A stretch of 64,000 bases of DNA from Kribbella sp. VKM Ac-2569 (GTDB taxonomy: Bacteria; Actinomycetota; Actinomycetes; Propionibacteriales; Kribbellaceae). The DNA is taken from NCBI RefSeq assembly GCF_004216905.1, contig NZ_SGXJ01000002.1:930001-994000 (forward strand), in the 5' to 3' direction. Below the pieces are notes generated by a model, which saw nothing but the letters and a program-made list of their open reading frames with translations, searched no databases and was not told the origin of the DNA. Shown here piece after piece: positions 8,733 through 18,246 of the stretch (positions are counted from its first letter, which is position 1; each line of letters opens with the position of its first letter). The position numbers were made by a program, and so were the translations under genes.

Positions 8733-8744
8733 CTGACATGTCAG
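8733..8744. promoter_or_regulatory. Perfect 12-bp palindrome CTGACATGTCAG, candidate operator
   Basis: CTGACATGTCAG is fully self-complementary. It sits in the 75-base gap between the divergently spaced membrane-protein gene (start 8710) and the 3' end of the acetyltransferase gene. Its distance from the start fits a promoter-overlapping repressor site. No regulator gene lies beside it. Confidence 0.35.
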
Positions 8745-8785
8745 GGAGCATAGGGATTCGGGGCGCGCGCGTCTCTACCTCGCGC

Positions 8786-9718
8786 TCAGTTACTCGGGAA
8801 GGCCAGCACCCGACGGACTGCGAACTTCCGGTACCCCTGGCGCTCGAAACTCTTCGCCATCGGGACGTTGCCGAAGTCCGTGTCGGCCCGGATGTCTTCG
8901 GCGCCGGTCTCCGCGAGCTGGTGCGTGATCTCGGCCAGCAGGTCGTCGCTCAGCCCGCGCCCGCGGTGCTCCGGCACGACCCCGAGGTACCCGACGACCG
9001 GCCCGCCCGCGTTCGCCGACGGGATCTCGAACCCGACCAGCTCGCCGTCACCGTCGTACGCGAGCCGCCACCAGTCGCGGTCACCGGGCATCGACTTGTA
9101 GATCGCCAGCTCTTCACGCGCCGCACCCTCGGCGCCGAGTCGCGCGATCTCCCGCGCGGTCCCGGAGTCCAGGCTGCCCTGGCTGACCCGCACGAACACG
9201 TCGACGAACGCCTCATCGTCGGCCGGCTCGAACTTCAGCCGGGTGGACCGCTCCGGCAGCCCGTACTCCGGCTTCCACTCGTAGCGCAGTCGGTCGGTGA
9301 TCCCGGTCATCCCGACCGCGGCTGCCGCCTCGCTCCGGGCCTGCAGCGCGGTGACGACGTCCGGCTTGTCCTGCCAGTCGGCGTCCAGGAAGAAGTGGTA
9401 CTCCGGCGGCTCGGCGTCGGCCGGACGGGACGCGACGGCGTACGTCAGCAGCTCGGTCCACACGGGGACCGGGTCGCCTTCACCGGCGTAGTAGAGGCCG
9501 TCGATGCTGAACGGGTGGGTCTCGCCCGGGACGCCCCACCAGATCGAGAGGGCCTGGATCGTGCCGTTCTCCTCGACGACCCAGGTCCAGTCGTGCTTGT
9601 AGTAGCCGCGGGCAACGTAATCGCGGTACCGCTCGACGGTGACGGTGTTCACGGACTTCTGCTCGATCAGAGCAAGGATGGTGTCGAGGTCTGCCTCGAC
9701 GGTGTTGCGGATGGTCAC
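8786..9718 (-). CDS. GNAT-family acetyltransferase, double-domain size
   Basis: This 310-residue protein is about twice the length of a single GNAT domain. The C-terminal half carries the acetyl-CoA loop VVPEHRGRGLSDDLL and the following N-x5-SFERQGYRKF segment. The N-terminal half shows only remnants of the fold, such as SIWWGVPGETHP. Two-domain acetyltransferases of this type are common in actinomycetes and may act on small amines or antibiotics, but the substrate is not evident. The start is GTG with GGAGGA a few bases upstream. Confidence 0.85.
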   Translation of the reverse strand: MTIRNTVEADLDTILALIEQKSVNTVTVERYRDYVARGYYKHDWTWVVEENGTIQALSIWWGVPGETHPFSIDGLYYAGEGDPVPVWTELLTYAVASRPADAEPPEYHFFLDADWQDKPDVVTALQARSEAAAAVGMTGITDRLRYEWKPEYGLPERSTRLKFEPADDEAFVDVFVRVSQGSLDSGTAREIARLGAEGAAREELAIYKSMPGDRDWWRLAYDGDGELVGFEIPSANAGGPVVGYLGVVPEHRGRGLSDDLLAEITHQLAETGAEDIRADTDFGNVPMAKSFERQGYRKFAVRRVLAFPSN

Positions 9719-9874
9719 AGATCCTCCAGCAGGAGGCGCGCTAGTCCGCTCAGTGCGAGCTGTGCGAGCGGATCGGGCACGCCGGGAAACAAGTCAGTGT
9801 GTTCATCGGTGGCTCCTTCCGCTCCGGGATCTCTCTCGCCGGGCCAGACTTTAGGGGTACGGCGGGGTCATAGT

Positions 9875-9895
9875 CCAGCTGTTATTCACAGCTGG
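9875..9895. promoter_or_regulatory. Inverted repeat upstream of the ribonuclease gene
   Basis: CCAGCTGT and ACAGCTGG are perfect 8-base arms around the spacer TATTC. The repeat ends 38 bases before the ribonuclease start codon. It could be a repressor site or a hairpin in the 5' leader. Confidence 0.35.
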
Positions 9896-9933
9896 GATGT
9901 ACCGGCGTCGTTCCGGGCGGGAAGCCTCCGGGC

Positions 9934-10350
9934 ATGAGAACCCTCATCGCCGCCGTGACCCTGGCTGCCACCGCAGCCCTGGGCCCCACGGCCTACGCCG
10001 CCCCAGCTCCCGCCCCGACCACCACCGTCACGTCCGTCGTCACCGCGCCGGCCGCGATCGACACCTGCGCACTCAGCTCGCTGCCTCCTGAGGCGTCGGA
10101 CACCCTCGACCTCGTCCACTCCGGCGGACCGTTCCCGTACGACCAGGACGGCACCGTCTTCTCCAACCGGGAGGGCATCCTCCCGGACGAGTCGAGCGGG
10201 TACTACCACGAGTACACCGTGATCACACCCGGCTCACCCGACCGCGGCGCGCGCCGGCTGGTCGGCGGCGGCGCGATGACCACACCCGAACACGTCTACT
10301 ACACCGGCGACCACTACGCCTCGTTCTGCGAGGTCGACGAGAACAGCTGA
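9934..10350 (+). CDS. Secreted guanyl-specific ribonuclease, RNase Sa/barnase type
   Basis: This 138-residue precursor has a signal peptide (MRTLIAAVTLAATAALG, probable cleavage after AYA near residue 22) and a mature domain closely resembling Streptomyces RNase Sa. Family signatures are LPPEASDTLDLV, GPFPYDQDG, YYHEYTVITPG and YYTGDHY. The catalytic set is present: E93, Arg 104/108 and H127. Cys45 and Cys132 can form the conserved disulfide. It cleaves single-stranded RNA 3' to guanosine outside the cell. No barstar-like inhibitor gene is adjacent, consistent with a purely exported enzyme rather than a toxin pair. Confidence 0.93.
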   Translation: MRTLIAAVTLAATAALGPTAYAAPAPAPTTTVTSVVTAPAAIDTCALSSLPPEASDTLDLVHSGGPFPYDQDGTVFSNREGILPDESSGYYHEYTVITPGSPDRGARRLVGGGAMTTPEHVYYTGDHYASFCEVDENS

Positions 10351-10404
10351 GCTGCCGAAGAGTAATGTCGTCGGCACGTTGAGTGATCAGGAGGATCCTT
10401 CACG

Positions 10405-11355
10405 ATGCCGACTTCGCGTCCGGTAGTTGCCTTCCTTTTGCTGACCGCCGCGCTGCTCGTCTTCGGCCGGCCCGAGTCCGGGCTGGCCGAAGCGACCGGC
10501 GACCCGTTGAAGCTCACCACCGGGATCTACGTCGACCCGGCCTCGCCCGCGGCTGCTTATGTACGGCGGCATCCGGAGGACACCGAGCTCGCGTCGAAGA
10601 TCGCCGCGCAGGCGTCGGCGCGGTGGGTCGGCGCCTGGAGCGGGGACGTGAAGGCAGGCGTCACGGCGTACACGACGGCAGCGGACACGGCGGGCAAGCT
10701 GCCGGTGCTGGTGACGGACAATCTCCCGGGCCGGCAGTGCGGGATCGGTGGCGGGGCCGCGTCGGATGCGGCGTACCGGACGTGGATCGCGGCGGTGTCG
10801 GCCGGGATCGGGACTCGGCCGGCGGTGGTGGTTCTCGAGCCGGACGCGCTGGCGCGGCTCGACTGCTACCCGACGTCGGAGTGGGACGGGCGGATCGCGC
10901 TGCTCAAGTACGCCGTGGGGGTGTTCGCGGCGAAGAACCCGAACACGTGGACGTACCTCGACGCGGGGAACGTGACGTCCGGTGACGCGAAGGAGATGGC
11001 GCGCCGGCTGCGGCTCGTGGATATCGGCAAGATCCGCGGGTTCGTCCTGAACACCGCGAACTACTTCACCACCGAGCAGTCGGTCACCCGCGGCACCGAG
11101 ATCCTGCAGGCCCTCGGCGGCGGCAGCCACTACGTCATCGACACCAGCCGCAACGGCAACGGTTCCGACGGCAGCTCGTGCAACCCACCCGCCCGCAAAC
11201 TCGGCACTCCCCCGGCGCGGACCCCCGCCCCCGTGGACCTCCACCTCTGGCTCCGCACACCAGGCGAATCCGACGGCCCCTGCGGCCTGACCCCGGACCT
11301 CCCCGTGCGCACGTTCTCCCCGATCCTGGCCCACCACCTGATCACCGGCACCTGA
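10405..11355 (+). CDS. Secreted glycoside hydrolase family 6 protein (cellulase-like)
   Basis: This 316-residue protein has an N-terminal hydrophobic export signal (VVAFLLLTAALLVF) and a single GH6 barrel, with no carbohydrate-binding module or linker. The catalytic acid is visible as D147 in VLEPDALA, and the C-terminal loop IDTSRNGNG is typical. In the segment that normally reads GRDC the sequence is GRQC, so the assisting aspartate (equivalent to Asp175 of Trichoderma Cel6A) is Gln111. The protein may therefore be weak or altered in activity. AGGAGGA lies about 10 bases before the ATG. Confidence 0.85.
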   Translation: MPTSRPVVAFLLLTAALLVFGRPESGLAEATGDPLKLTTGIYVDPASPAAAYVRRHPEDTELASKIAAQASARWVGAWSGDVKAGVTAYTTAADTAGKLPVLVTDNLPGRQCGIGGGAASDAAYRTWIAAVSAGIGTRPAVVVLEPDALARLDCYPTSEWDGRIALLKYAVGVFAAKNPNTWTYLDAGNVTSGDAKEMARRLRLVDIGKIRGFVLNTANYFTTEQSVTRGTEILQALGGGSHYVIDTSRNGNGSDGSSCNPPARKLGTPPARTPAPVDLHLWLRTPGESDGPCGLTPDLPVRTFSPILAHHLITGT

Positions 11356-11372
11356 GCCCGCTCTGACAAACG

Positions 11373-11406
11373 CAGAAGGTCCCGGGCCGGGGCCCGGGAC
11401 CTTCTG
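11373..11406. terminator. Bidirectional hairpin terminator between convergent genes
   Basis: Arms 11373-11388 and 11391-11406 are perfect 16-base complements around GG. They sit between the ends of the GH6 gene (+) and groEL (-). The stem is very GC-rich with no long T-run, as is usual for actinomycetes. Confidence 0.85.
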
Positions 11407-11436
11407 GTGTACTGCGTGTGCTGTCGGACTACTGGA

Positions 11437-13167
<1,731 letters not shown>

Positions 13168-13211
13168 TCATCGAAGCCGTCTTTGTTGCACACTCCACCG
13201 GGCGCGAACAC

Positions 13212-13238
13212 TTATCACTCTCACCCATGGAGTGCTAA
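13212..13238. promoter_or_regulatory. CIRCE operator 1 of groEL
   Basis: The element reads TTATCACTC, nine bases, GAGTGCTAA. It differs from the HrcA-binding consensus in a single base of the left arm and lies about 150 bases upstream of the groEL start. Confidence 0.9.
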
Positions 13239-13245
13239 CCAAGTA

Positions 13246-13272
13246 TTAGCACTCGACCCAACCGAGTGCAAG
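13246..13272. promoter_or_regulatory. CIRCE operator 2 of groEL
   Basis: The element reads TTAGCACTC, nine bases, GAGTGCAAG. The left arm is perfect and the right arm has two changes at its end. It begins 8 bases after the first CIRCE. Confidence 0.8.
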
Positions 13273-13297
13273 CCAGCCCCCGGGCTACGGTGCTCCT

Positions 13298-13858
13298 ATG
13301 GTGCACGTACGCCCGGCCGGACCGGATTCCTGGCCCGACGTCGCGACCGTCATGGGCGAGCGCGGCGACCCGTCCCGCTGCTTCTGCCAGTACTTCCGTC
13401 TCCGCGGCAAGGCGTGGTCCGGCAGCAGCCCGGAGAACAACCGCGAGGCTCTTAGGAGTCAGGTCTGCGACGGCGAGCGACCGCCCGGCGTTCTCGCGTA
13501 CGACGGGAGCGCTCCGGTCGGCTGGTGCGCTGTCGGACCGCGTACGTCGTACCCGCGGGTGCTCGCCTCGCCCAACTGGCGCGCGGACCACCCTGACGGC
13601 TGGGTGATCACCTGCTTCGTCGTACCGGTCGACCACCGCCGACAGGGCGTCGCCGGGGAACTCGTCCACGGCGCCGTCGACCTGGCCGGCTCGTACGGCG
13701 CCCCCACCGTCGAGGCCTGCGCGGTGGATACCGCGGCGGCCGGCCGCATTCCGTCCGCCGACCTGTACCGCGGCCCCCTGTCGATCTACCTCGACGCCGG
13801 CTTCACCGAAATCAGCCGCACCAGCCCGCAGTGGGTCCTGGTGCGCTCAGCTGCCTAG
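13298..13858 (+). CDS. GNAT-family acetyltransferase
   Basis: This 186-residue protein contains the core GNAT motif CFVVPVDHRRQGVAGELVHGAVD, with the acetyl-CoA-binding RRQGVA loop. The C-terminal segment SIYLDAGFTEISR corresponds to the last strand and helix of the fold. The N-terminus has a Cys-rich stretch (RCFCQYFRL). The substrate is unknown. It starts within 30 bases of the CIRCE pair and diverges from groEL. Its end overlaps the convergent gene by 12 bases. Confidence 0.85.
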   Translation: MVHVRPAGPDSWPDVATVMGERGDPSRCFCQYFRLRGKAWSGSSPENNREALRSQVCDGERPPGVLAYDGSAPVGWCAVGPRTSYPRVLASPNWRADHPDGWVITCFVVPVDHRRQGVAGELVHGAVDLAGSYGAPTVEACAVDTAAAGRIPSADLYRGPLSIYLDAGFTEISRTSPQWVLVRSAA

Positions 13859-14182
13859 TTGGGCGATCAGGTACTTCGGGGCGGTGAGGCGCCAGGCTTC
13901 TGTGACCAGTTCGCGGAGCTCGTCCTCGTCGGCGAGGTCCACCTGGATCAGGATCCAGGCGAAGCGGCCGCCCTCCCAGGACGGCGTGTAGACGTCCGGG
14001 TTCTCCGCGACGAGGGCCTCCTGCTCCTCGCGGAGCGCCTTGAGGTGCAGCCGGGTCTGGTCCTCGGACAGGTACGCGAAGCTCTTGTTGCGGACCTTGA
14101 AGACCGGCTGCCCCGCCCACCCCTCCTGCTCCTCGGTGCCCGGCAACCCCGCCATCACCTTCACCACCGCCTGCACATCCAT
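13847..14182 (-). CDS. MmcQ/YjbR-family protein
   Basis: This is a 111-residue single-domain protein. The pattern of a short N-terminal helix, GTEEQEGWAGQPVFKVRNKSFAYL, and a C-terminal helix ending WRLTAPKYL is that of the MmcQ/YjbR DNA-binding-like family. Members are small, cytoplasmic and of unknown function. The start ATG at 14182 was chosen because similarity begins there. The gene ends inside the convergent acetyltransferase gene. Confidence 0.8.
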   Translation of the reverse strand: MDVQAVVKVMAGLPGTEEQEGWAGQPVFKVRNKSFAYLSEDQTRLHLKALREEQEALVAENPDVYTPSWEGGRFAWILIQVDLADEDELRELVTEAWRLTAPKYLIAQLGS

Positions 14183-14217
14183 ACCGGGCACGCTAGGCGG
14201 CCCCACCGACACTTTCC

Positions 14218-15066
14218 TCAGCCCGCAACCGTCACCGTCACGGTCGAGCCGACGGGCAGCAGCGTCCCGACAGCGGGCGAGACGCCCAGAATCGTGCCGT
14301 CCGGGTAGCTGGGCGATTTCACCCGCTTGTACTGCACCTCGAGTCCCGCGGCCGCCAGCAACGGCGCGTAGCTGCGTGCGAGCGGCCCCGTCGGCGCGCC
14401 GCCGAGAGACGAGTAGCTGGGGACGCCGGACCGGTCCCGCACGATCTGGATCCGGTCGAGGATCCGATCGACCTCCTCGGGGCTCGTGGACGACTCCGCG
14501 TAGAACCACACCTTGAGCGACGGAATGCCTACGGCACCGATGCACACCCTGGTGCCCTGCCAGCCGCCCGTGCACCTCGTTCGCTGACGCTCGGCCTGCA
14601 CTCCGTCGATCAGGACCGTCTCGTCGGCGCGGTAGGCGAGGCTCGGCGGCACACCGGTCAGCTGCACGCTCTCGACACCCTTCGGCCGGTTCGACTGACA
14701 GAGGTGCACTGCGCTGGGATCGTCGATCTGAACGGTGTCCTGTTGCGGCGTGCCGCAGCTGCTCTTGTTGGTCGGCCAGGCGGCCGGGATGGCAATGGCT
14801 GCGTGGCCGAAGCCGACCAGGCGCATCGCCGGCGGTGGCGGGACTGGGGTCGGTGAGGTGACCGGAGCGGTCTGCGTACGCGAGGTCAGCAGGTTCGAGC
14901 CGGCGATCACAGCACCCACAGCTACCACGGTCACCGCGGTGACTCCCGCCGTACGACGTCTGCGTCGGCGGGCGGCTCCGGCTCGGACGGCAGCCAGTGG
15001 CGGTGGGCCGACCGGGGTGTGGTCGGCGGTGTCTTCCAGCAACTCGGTCAGCTTGTTCTCGATCAT
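14218..15066 (-). CDS. Membrane PASTA-domain protein, partner of the adjacent sigma factor
   Basis: This 282-residue protein has a cytoplasmic N-terminal region of about 38 residues ending in RRRRRR, one membrane helix (about 40-60) and a Pro linker. An extracytoplasmic domain with four conserved Cys follows, then a C-terminal PASTA repeat (SPAVGTLLPVGSTVTVTV). Its start overlaps the sigma-factor stop as ATGA, so the two are co-translated. One-helix proteins coupled to SigE-family ECF factors usually act as anti-sigma or sensor partners; PASTA domains bind cell-wall fragments or related ligands. The anti-sigma role is inferred, as no ZAS zinc motif is present. A paralog lies at 15609-16379. 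Confidence 0.82.
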   Translation of the reverse strand: MIENKLTELLEDTADHTPVGPPPLAAVRAGAARRRRRRTAGVTAVTVVAVGAVIAGSNLLTSRTQTAPVTSPTPVPPPPAMRLVGFGHAAIAIPAAWPTNKSSCGTPQQDTVQIDDPSAVHLCQSNRPKGVESVQLTGVPPSLAYRADETVLIDGVQAERQRTRCTGGWQGTRVCIGAVGIPSLKVWFYAESSTSPEEVDRILDRIQIVRDRSGVPSYSSLGGAPTGPLARSYAPLLAAAGLEVQYKRVKSPSYPDGTILGVSPAVGTLLPVGSTVTVTVAG

Positions 15067-15554
15067 CGGGGTTCTCGCAGTTCTGCCAGGTGTGGGTCCT
15101 GTGCCAGGGCCTTCACCGCTCGGGACAGTCGGCTCTTGACCGTGCCGGCGGCGACGCCCAGTACGGACGCCATCTGCTGCTCGCTCAGGTGCGCGTAGTA
15201 CCGCAGTACGACGGCTGTGCGCTGGTCGCCCGGCAAGCGGTCGAGTGCGCGCATCACGGCGTCCGTGTCGTCGACACCTGCCATCTGGTCACCACCCGGA
15301 GACTCCGGGAGGGACGCGGACGGCAGCTCACCGTGCCAGCGACGTCTGCGGGAGGAGCAGAAGCAGTTGACCAGTACGCGGTGCACGTACGCGTCACGGT
15401 CCTCCGCTACCCGTACCCGGTTCCACTTGAGCAGGCAGCGCTCCAGCGCGGACTGGACGAGATCCTCGGCTTCGGACGGCGTACAGCCGAGCAGAACCGC
15501 GGAGCGGACCAGCGTGGGCCAGCGCGCGGTGACGTACTCGGTGAACTCGTCCAT
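15063..15554 (-). CDS. SigE-family ECF RNA polymerase sigma factor
   Basis: This 163-residue sigma-70-type factor has region 2 near residues 10-80 (AEDLVQSALERCLLKW and AYVHRVLVNCF). Region 4 with its helix-turn-helix lies near 100-150 (LPGDQRTAVVLRYYAHLSEQQMASVLGVAAGTVKSRLSRA). Length and motifs fit the actinobacterial SigE-like ECF group. The ATG at 15554 has GAGGAGGGG just upstream; an ATG 39 bases earlier is possible but lies before the conserved region. It is translationally coupled to the downstream PASTA protein and sits 55 bases after a paralog of that protein. Confidence 0.92.
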   Translation of the reverse strand: MDEFTEYVTARWPTLVRSAVLLGCTPSEAEDLVQSALERCLLKWNRVRVAEDRDAYVHRVLVNCFCSSRRRRWHGELPSASLPESPGGDQMAGVDDTDAVMRALDRLPGDQRTAVVLRYYAHLSEQQMASVLGVAAGTVKSRLSRAVKALAQDPHLAELREPR

Positions 15555-15608
15555 ACCCCTCCTCACCCTTAGAGACAGGGTGGTGGGTGGCAAAGGTTCC
15601 GACCAGTT

Positions 15609-16379
15609 CTACTTGATCACTGTCAAGGTGACCGTGTCTCCGGGACGGAGCAGGGTCCCGGGAGACGGCGAGATGCTGACAACACGCCCCGGCTTGTAGA
15701 CGAGCGACGTCCTGGTGCGGAACTCGGCCCTGAGACCCAGTTGCTGGAGGAGCTTCGCGTACGCCGTACCGCTCCGGCTCTCGTCCAACGACCGGAAGCT
15801 CGGTACGCCGACCTGGTTGCGCACGATCGCGATCCGGGCGAGGATCCGGTCCACCTCGTCGGCACTCGTGGACGACGAGGCTCGGAACCAGACCTGCAAC
15901 GTCGGGAGGCCCACCCCGCCCCAGCAGACGCCGTCGCTCGCACAGGTGGTCCGCCGACGCTCGGCCCGGACTCCGTCGACCGTGAAGGTCTCGTCGACCT
16001 GGAAACCGACCGGCGGCGCGGCGGCGAGCTCCACGCTGTCGACGTCGGGAGGGCGCGGCAGATCGCAGTACGACACCGCTCCCGGGTCGTCGATGAGCAC
16101 GGTGTCCCGGCGCGGCGTGCCGCAGCGGCTGACGTCCGTGCCCCAGACCTTCGGCACCGCGATCGCGCCGTGGCCGAAGCCGACCAGCCGCATCGGTACC
16201 GGGTCCGGCTCAGGGCCGGGCAGGGGGCCTGTCCCTGACCCGCCGGGCGCTGTCAGCACGTTGGTCACACCGATCACAGCCACGACGGTTGCCGCTGCCG
16301 CTGCGGTGACCAGACGGTCGCGGAGACGACGAGGCGTACCTGCGCCGCCTGTGCGGTCGAGGAGCTTCGGTTCGTTCAT
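15609..16379 (-). CDS. Membrane PASTA-domain protein, paralog upstream of the sigma factor
   Basis: This 256-residue protein has the same plan as the product of 14218-15066: a short basic cytoplasmic part, one membrane helix (about 23-43) and a Gly/Pro linker. The shared stretch VPMRLVGFGHGAIAVP, a CGTP-to-YC cysteine pair, a second Cys pair and a C-terminal PASTA repeat (SPGTLLRPGDTVTLTV) follow. Its cytoplasmic region is shorter than that of the paralog and lacks the same N-terminal leucine-rich start. It is the first gene of the trio on the minus strand. It may be a sensor or a second ligand-binding partner for the sigma pathway. Confidence 0.8.
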   Translation of the reverse strand: MNEPKLLDRTGGAGTPRRLRDRLVTAAAAATVVAVIGVTNVLTAPGGSGTGPLPGPEPDPVPMRLVGFGHGAIAVPKVWGTDVSRCGTPRRDTVLIDDPGAVSYCDLPRPPDVDSVELAAAPPVGFQVDETFTVDGVRAERRRTTCASDGVCWGGVGLPTLQVWFRASSSTSADEVDRILARIAIVRNQVGVPSFRSLDESRSGTAYAKLLQQLGLRAEFRTRTSLVYKPGRVVSISPSPGTLLRPGDTVTLTVIK

Positions 16380-16531
16380 CGCGTCCCTCGCACTTCGTCG
16401 GCACCTCCAGTCTGAGGGCTACCGGCGCGGGCAGCCACCTGATGCCCCACGAAAGTCGTCAGGGGTCGCTCAGGGGTCGGTCGGTACCGATCCTGATGTG
16501 CCGTGGGGTGCGGAAACGGGACAGTAGAGCC

Positions 16532-16873
16532 ATGACGAACTCCAACGCACCGTTCCAGAACCTGTCCGGCAAGGTCCTCCGTCGTTCCGCCAACCAGCGG
16601 ATGCTCTCCGGCGTGTCCGGCGGCATCGCCGACTACCTGAACGTCGACGTGACCCTGGTCCGCCTCGGCTGGGTCGGCGCCACGCTGATCACCGGCGGCG
16701 CCGCACTGATCGGCTACGCGGTCGCCTGGATCGTGATCCCCGAGTCCGACGGCAAGGCGGTCTGGCAGAACGTCCAGCAGTCGGTCAACCAGGACCAGAA
16801 CCAGGACACGACCGAGAACGACATCGCCTCCCGCCTCTACGACGACACCAACAACAAGCCCCCGGCAGCGTGA
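16532..16873 (+). CDS. PspC-domain membrane protein
   Basis: This 113-residue protein contains the PspC signature LRRSANQRMLSGVSGGIADYL, followed by two hydrophobic stretches (about 46-70) ending in AWIVIPESDG. The hydrophilic tail is rich in Asn/Gln/Asp. PspC proteins are small inner-membrane proteins linked to envelope stress. No pspA or pspB gene is adjacent. The ATG at 16532 was chosen because the frame upstream shows no family similarity. Confidence 0.88.
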   Translation: MTNSNAPFQNLSGKVLRRSANQRMLSGVSGGIADYLNVDVTLVRLGWVGATLITGGAALIGYAVAWIVIPESDGKAVWQNVQQSVNQDQNQDTTENDIASRLYDDTNNKPPAA

Positions 16874-16968
16874 TCCCCACTGCGCCCCACCGCGGCGCAG
16901 CTCCCCCGGACCCAGCGGCGGGGTGACGACAACTCGCCACCCCGCCGCCGCACTGCAACACTTCCGTC

Positions 16969-18228
16969 GTGCAGCGCGCCGAAGAGATCACCAACTGCCC
17001 CGAATGCGGGCACCAGATCCGGATCGACCCTCGGCACGTCACCTGGTGTGACAAGTGCGACTGGAACGTCGACCCGACTCCTCGCGAGGACCACACTCCA
17101 CCGTGGCGTCTCCGGCTGGAGCACCGCCTCGCCGAGTCGCTCTACCGGGAACTGGAGACCGGGAGCGTCCACCGCCCTGGCTGGGACGCGGCCAGGATCG
17201 GCGCGCACGTATTGTCCGCTCTGATCCTGCTGCTGCCGCTGATCGCGTTCCTGGCCGGCGTCGCTCTGCTCGTCTTCTATCGACCACTCTGGCTCAGCGG
17301 GATGCTCGCGCTGCTTGCCTTCGGGGTGGCGTTTCTCTTCCACCCACGCGCCGCGCAACTGCCGGACGACGTGCAACTGGTGCCACGCGACCAGGCACCC
17401 ACCCTGTATGCCGTACTCGACGAGCTGGCCGACGCCATCGGCACGAGGCGGGTGACGACCGTCGTCATCAGCACAGAGGCGAACGTCTGGTACCAGCAGA
17501 TCGGGTGGCGGTTTCGACCGGTGGTCGGCATCGGGCTGCCGCTCTGGGCGGGTCTACGACCGCAGGAGCGGATCGCCATCCTGGCGCACGAGTTGGGTCA
17601 TGGCCGGCACGGCGATGCCAGGAGCAGCTGGCTGGTCGGCGCCGCCTGGTCGGTTCTGTATGAACTGAAGGAGACCTTCACCGAGCAGCACGGCGACCGG
17701 ATCAGGCGTGAGCTCGGCTACGGCGAACCGACCGGTGCGACTTTGATCAGCCGGATGCTCAACGCGAGTATCGGCGTCCTGGTGCGTGGGATCGCCTGGC
17801 TGCTGGAGCGCCTGGAACTGCGAGGCAACCAGCGGGCGGAGTACCTCGCCGATCGCAAAGCCGGCGAGATGGCCGGCTCCGAGGCGACCGCACACGCGTT
17901 GGAACGGCTGGTCCTCGCCGGGGCGTCGTACCGAGCGCTGGAGCGAGCCCTCCGCTTCCCGACCGGCATCGACCCGCTGGAGGCGGTCCGGCGGGAGGTG
18001 ACCGAGGTCCCGGCGCGGGAGATCGAGCGCCGGCTGCGAGTCAGTCGCCTCCGCGAGGCCCGGACCGACGCGACGCACCCGCCGACGTACCTGCGAACCA
18101 GGCTCATCCGCACCCGCCCCGCCACGACAGCCCGCCTCGTCCTGGGAATCGACCGTAGCCGCACGATCGACCAGGAACTCCACCCGACAGCCACGAAGGC
18201 ACTGGCCGAACTACGCGCAGGGCTCTAA
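16969..18228 (+). CDS. M48-family membrane metalloprotease with N-terminal zinc ribbon
   Basis: This 419-residue protein starts with a CPEC ... CDKC zinc ribbon (about residues 10-32). Two adjacent membrane helices follow (about 85-125), then an M48 peptidase domain. The zinc site HELGH is at 207-211 and the third ligand E291 lies in RAEYLADRKA. The layout resembles HtpX-like proteases with the active site in the cytoplasm, which degrade damaged membrane proteins, but the N-terminal zinc ribbon is extra. The start is a GTG 95 bases after the PspC gene. Confidence 0.87.
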   Translation: MQRAEEITNCPECGHQIRIDPRHVTWCDKCDWNVDPTPREDHTPPWRLRLEHRLAESLYRELETGSVHRPGWDAARIGAHVLSALILLLPLIAFLAGVALLVFYRPLWLSGMLALLAFGVAFLFHPRAAQLPDDVQLVPRDQAPTLYAVLDELADAIGTRRVTTVVISTEANVWYQQIGWRFRPVVGIGLPLWAGLRPQERIAILAHELGHGRHGDARSSWLVGAAWSVLYELKETFTEQHGDRIRRELGYGEPTGATLISRMLNASIGVLVRGIAWLLERLELRGNQRAEYLADRKAGEMAGSEATAHALERLVLAGASYRALERALRFPTGIDPLEAVRREVTEVPAREIERRLRVSRLREARTDATHPPTYLRTRLIRTRPATTARLVLGIDRSRTIDQELHPTATKALAELRAGL

Positions 18229-18246
18229 CTCGACCCAAGCGGCTTG

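Noticed and set aside
9934..10350. The ribonuclease as a contact-dependent or toxin-antitoxin toxin
   Set aside because: It has a standard signal peptide, the size of RNase Sa and no delivery domain or adjacent immunity gene.
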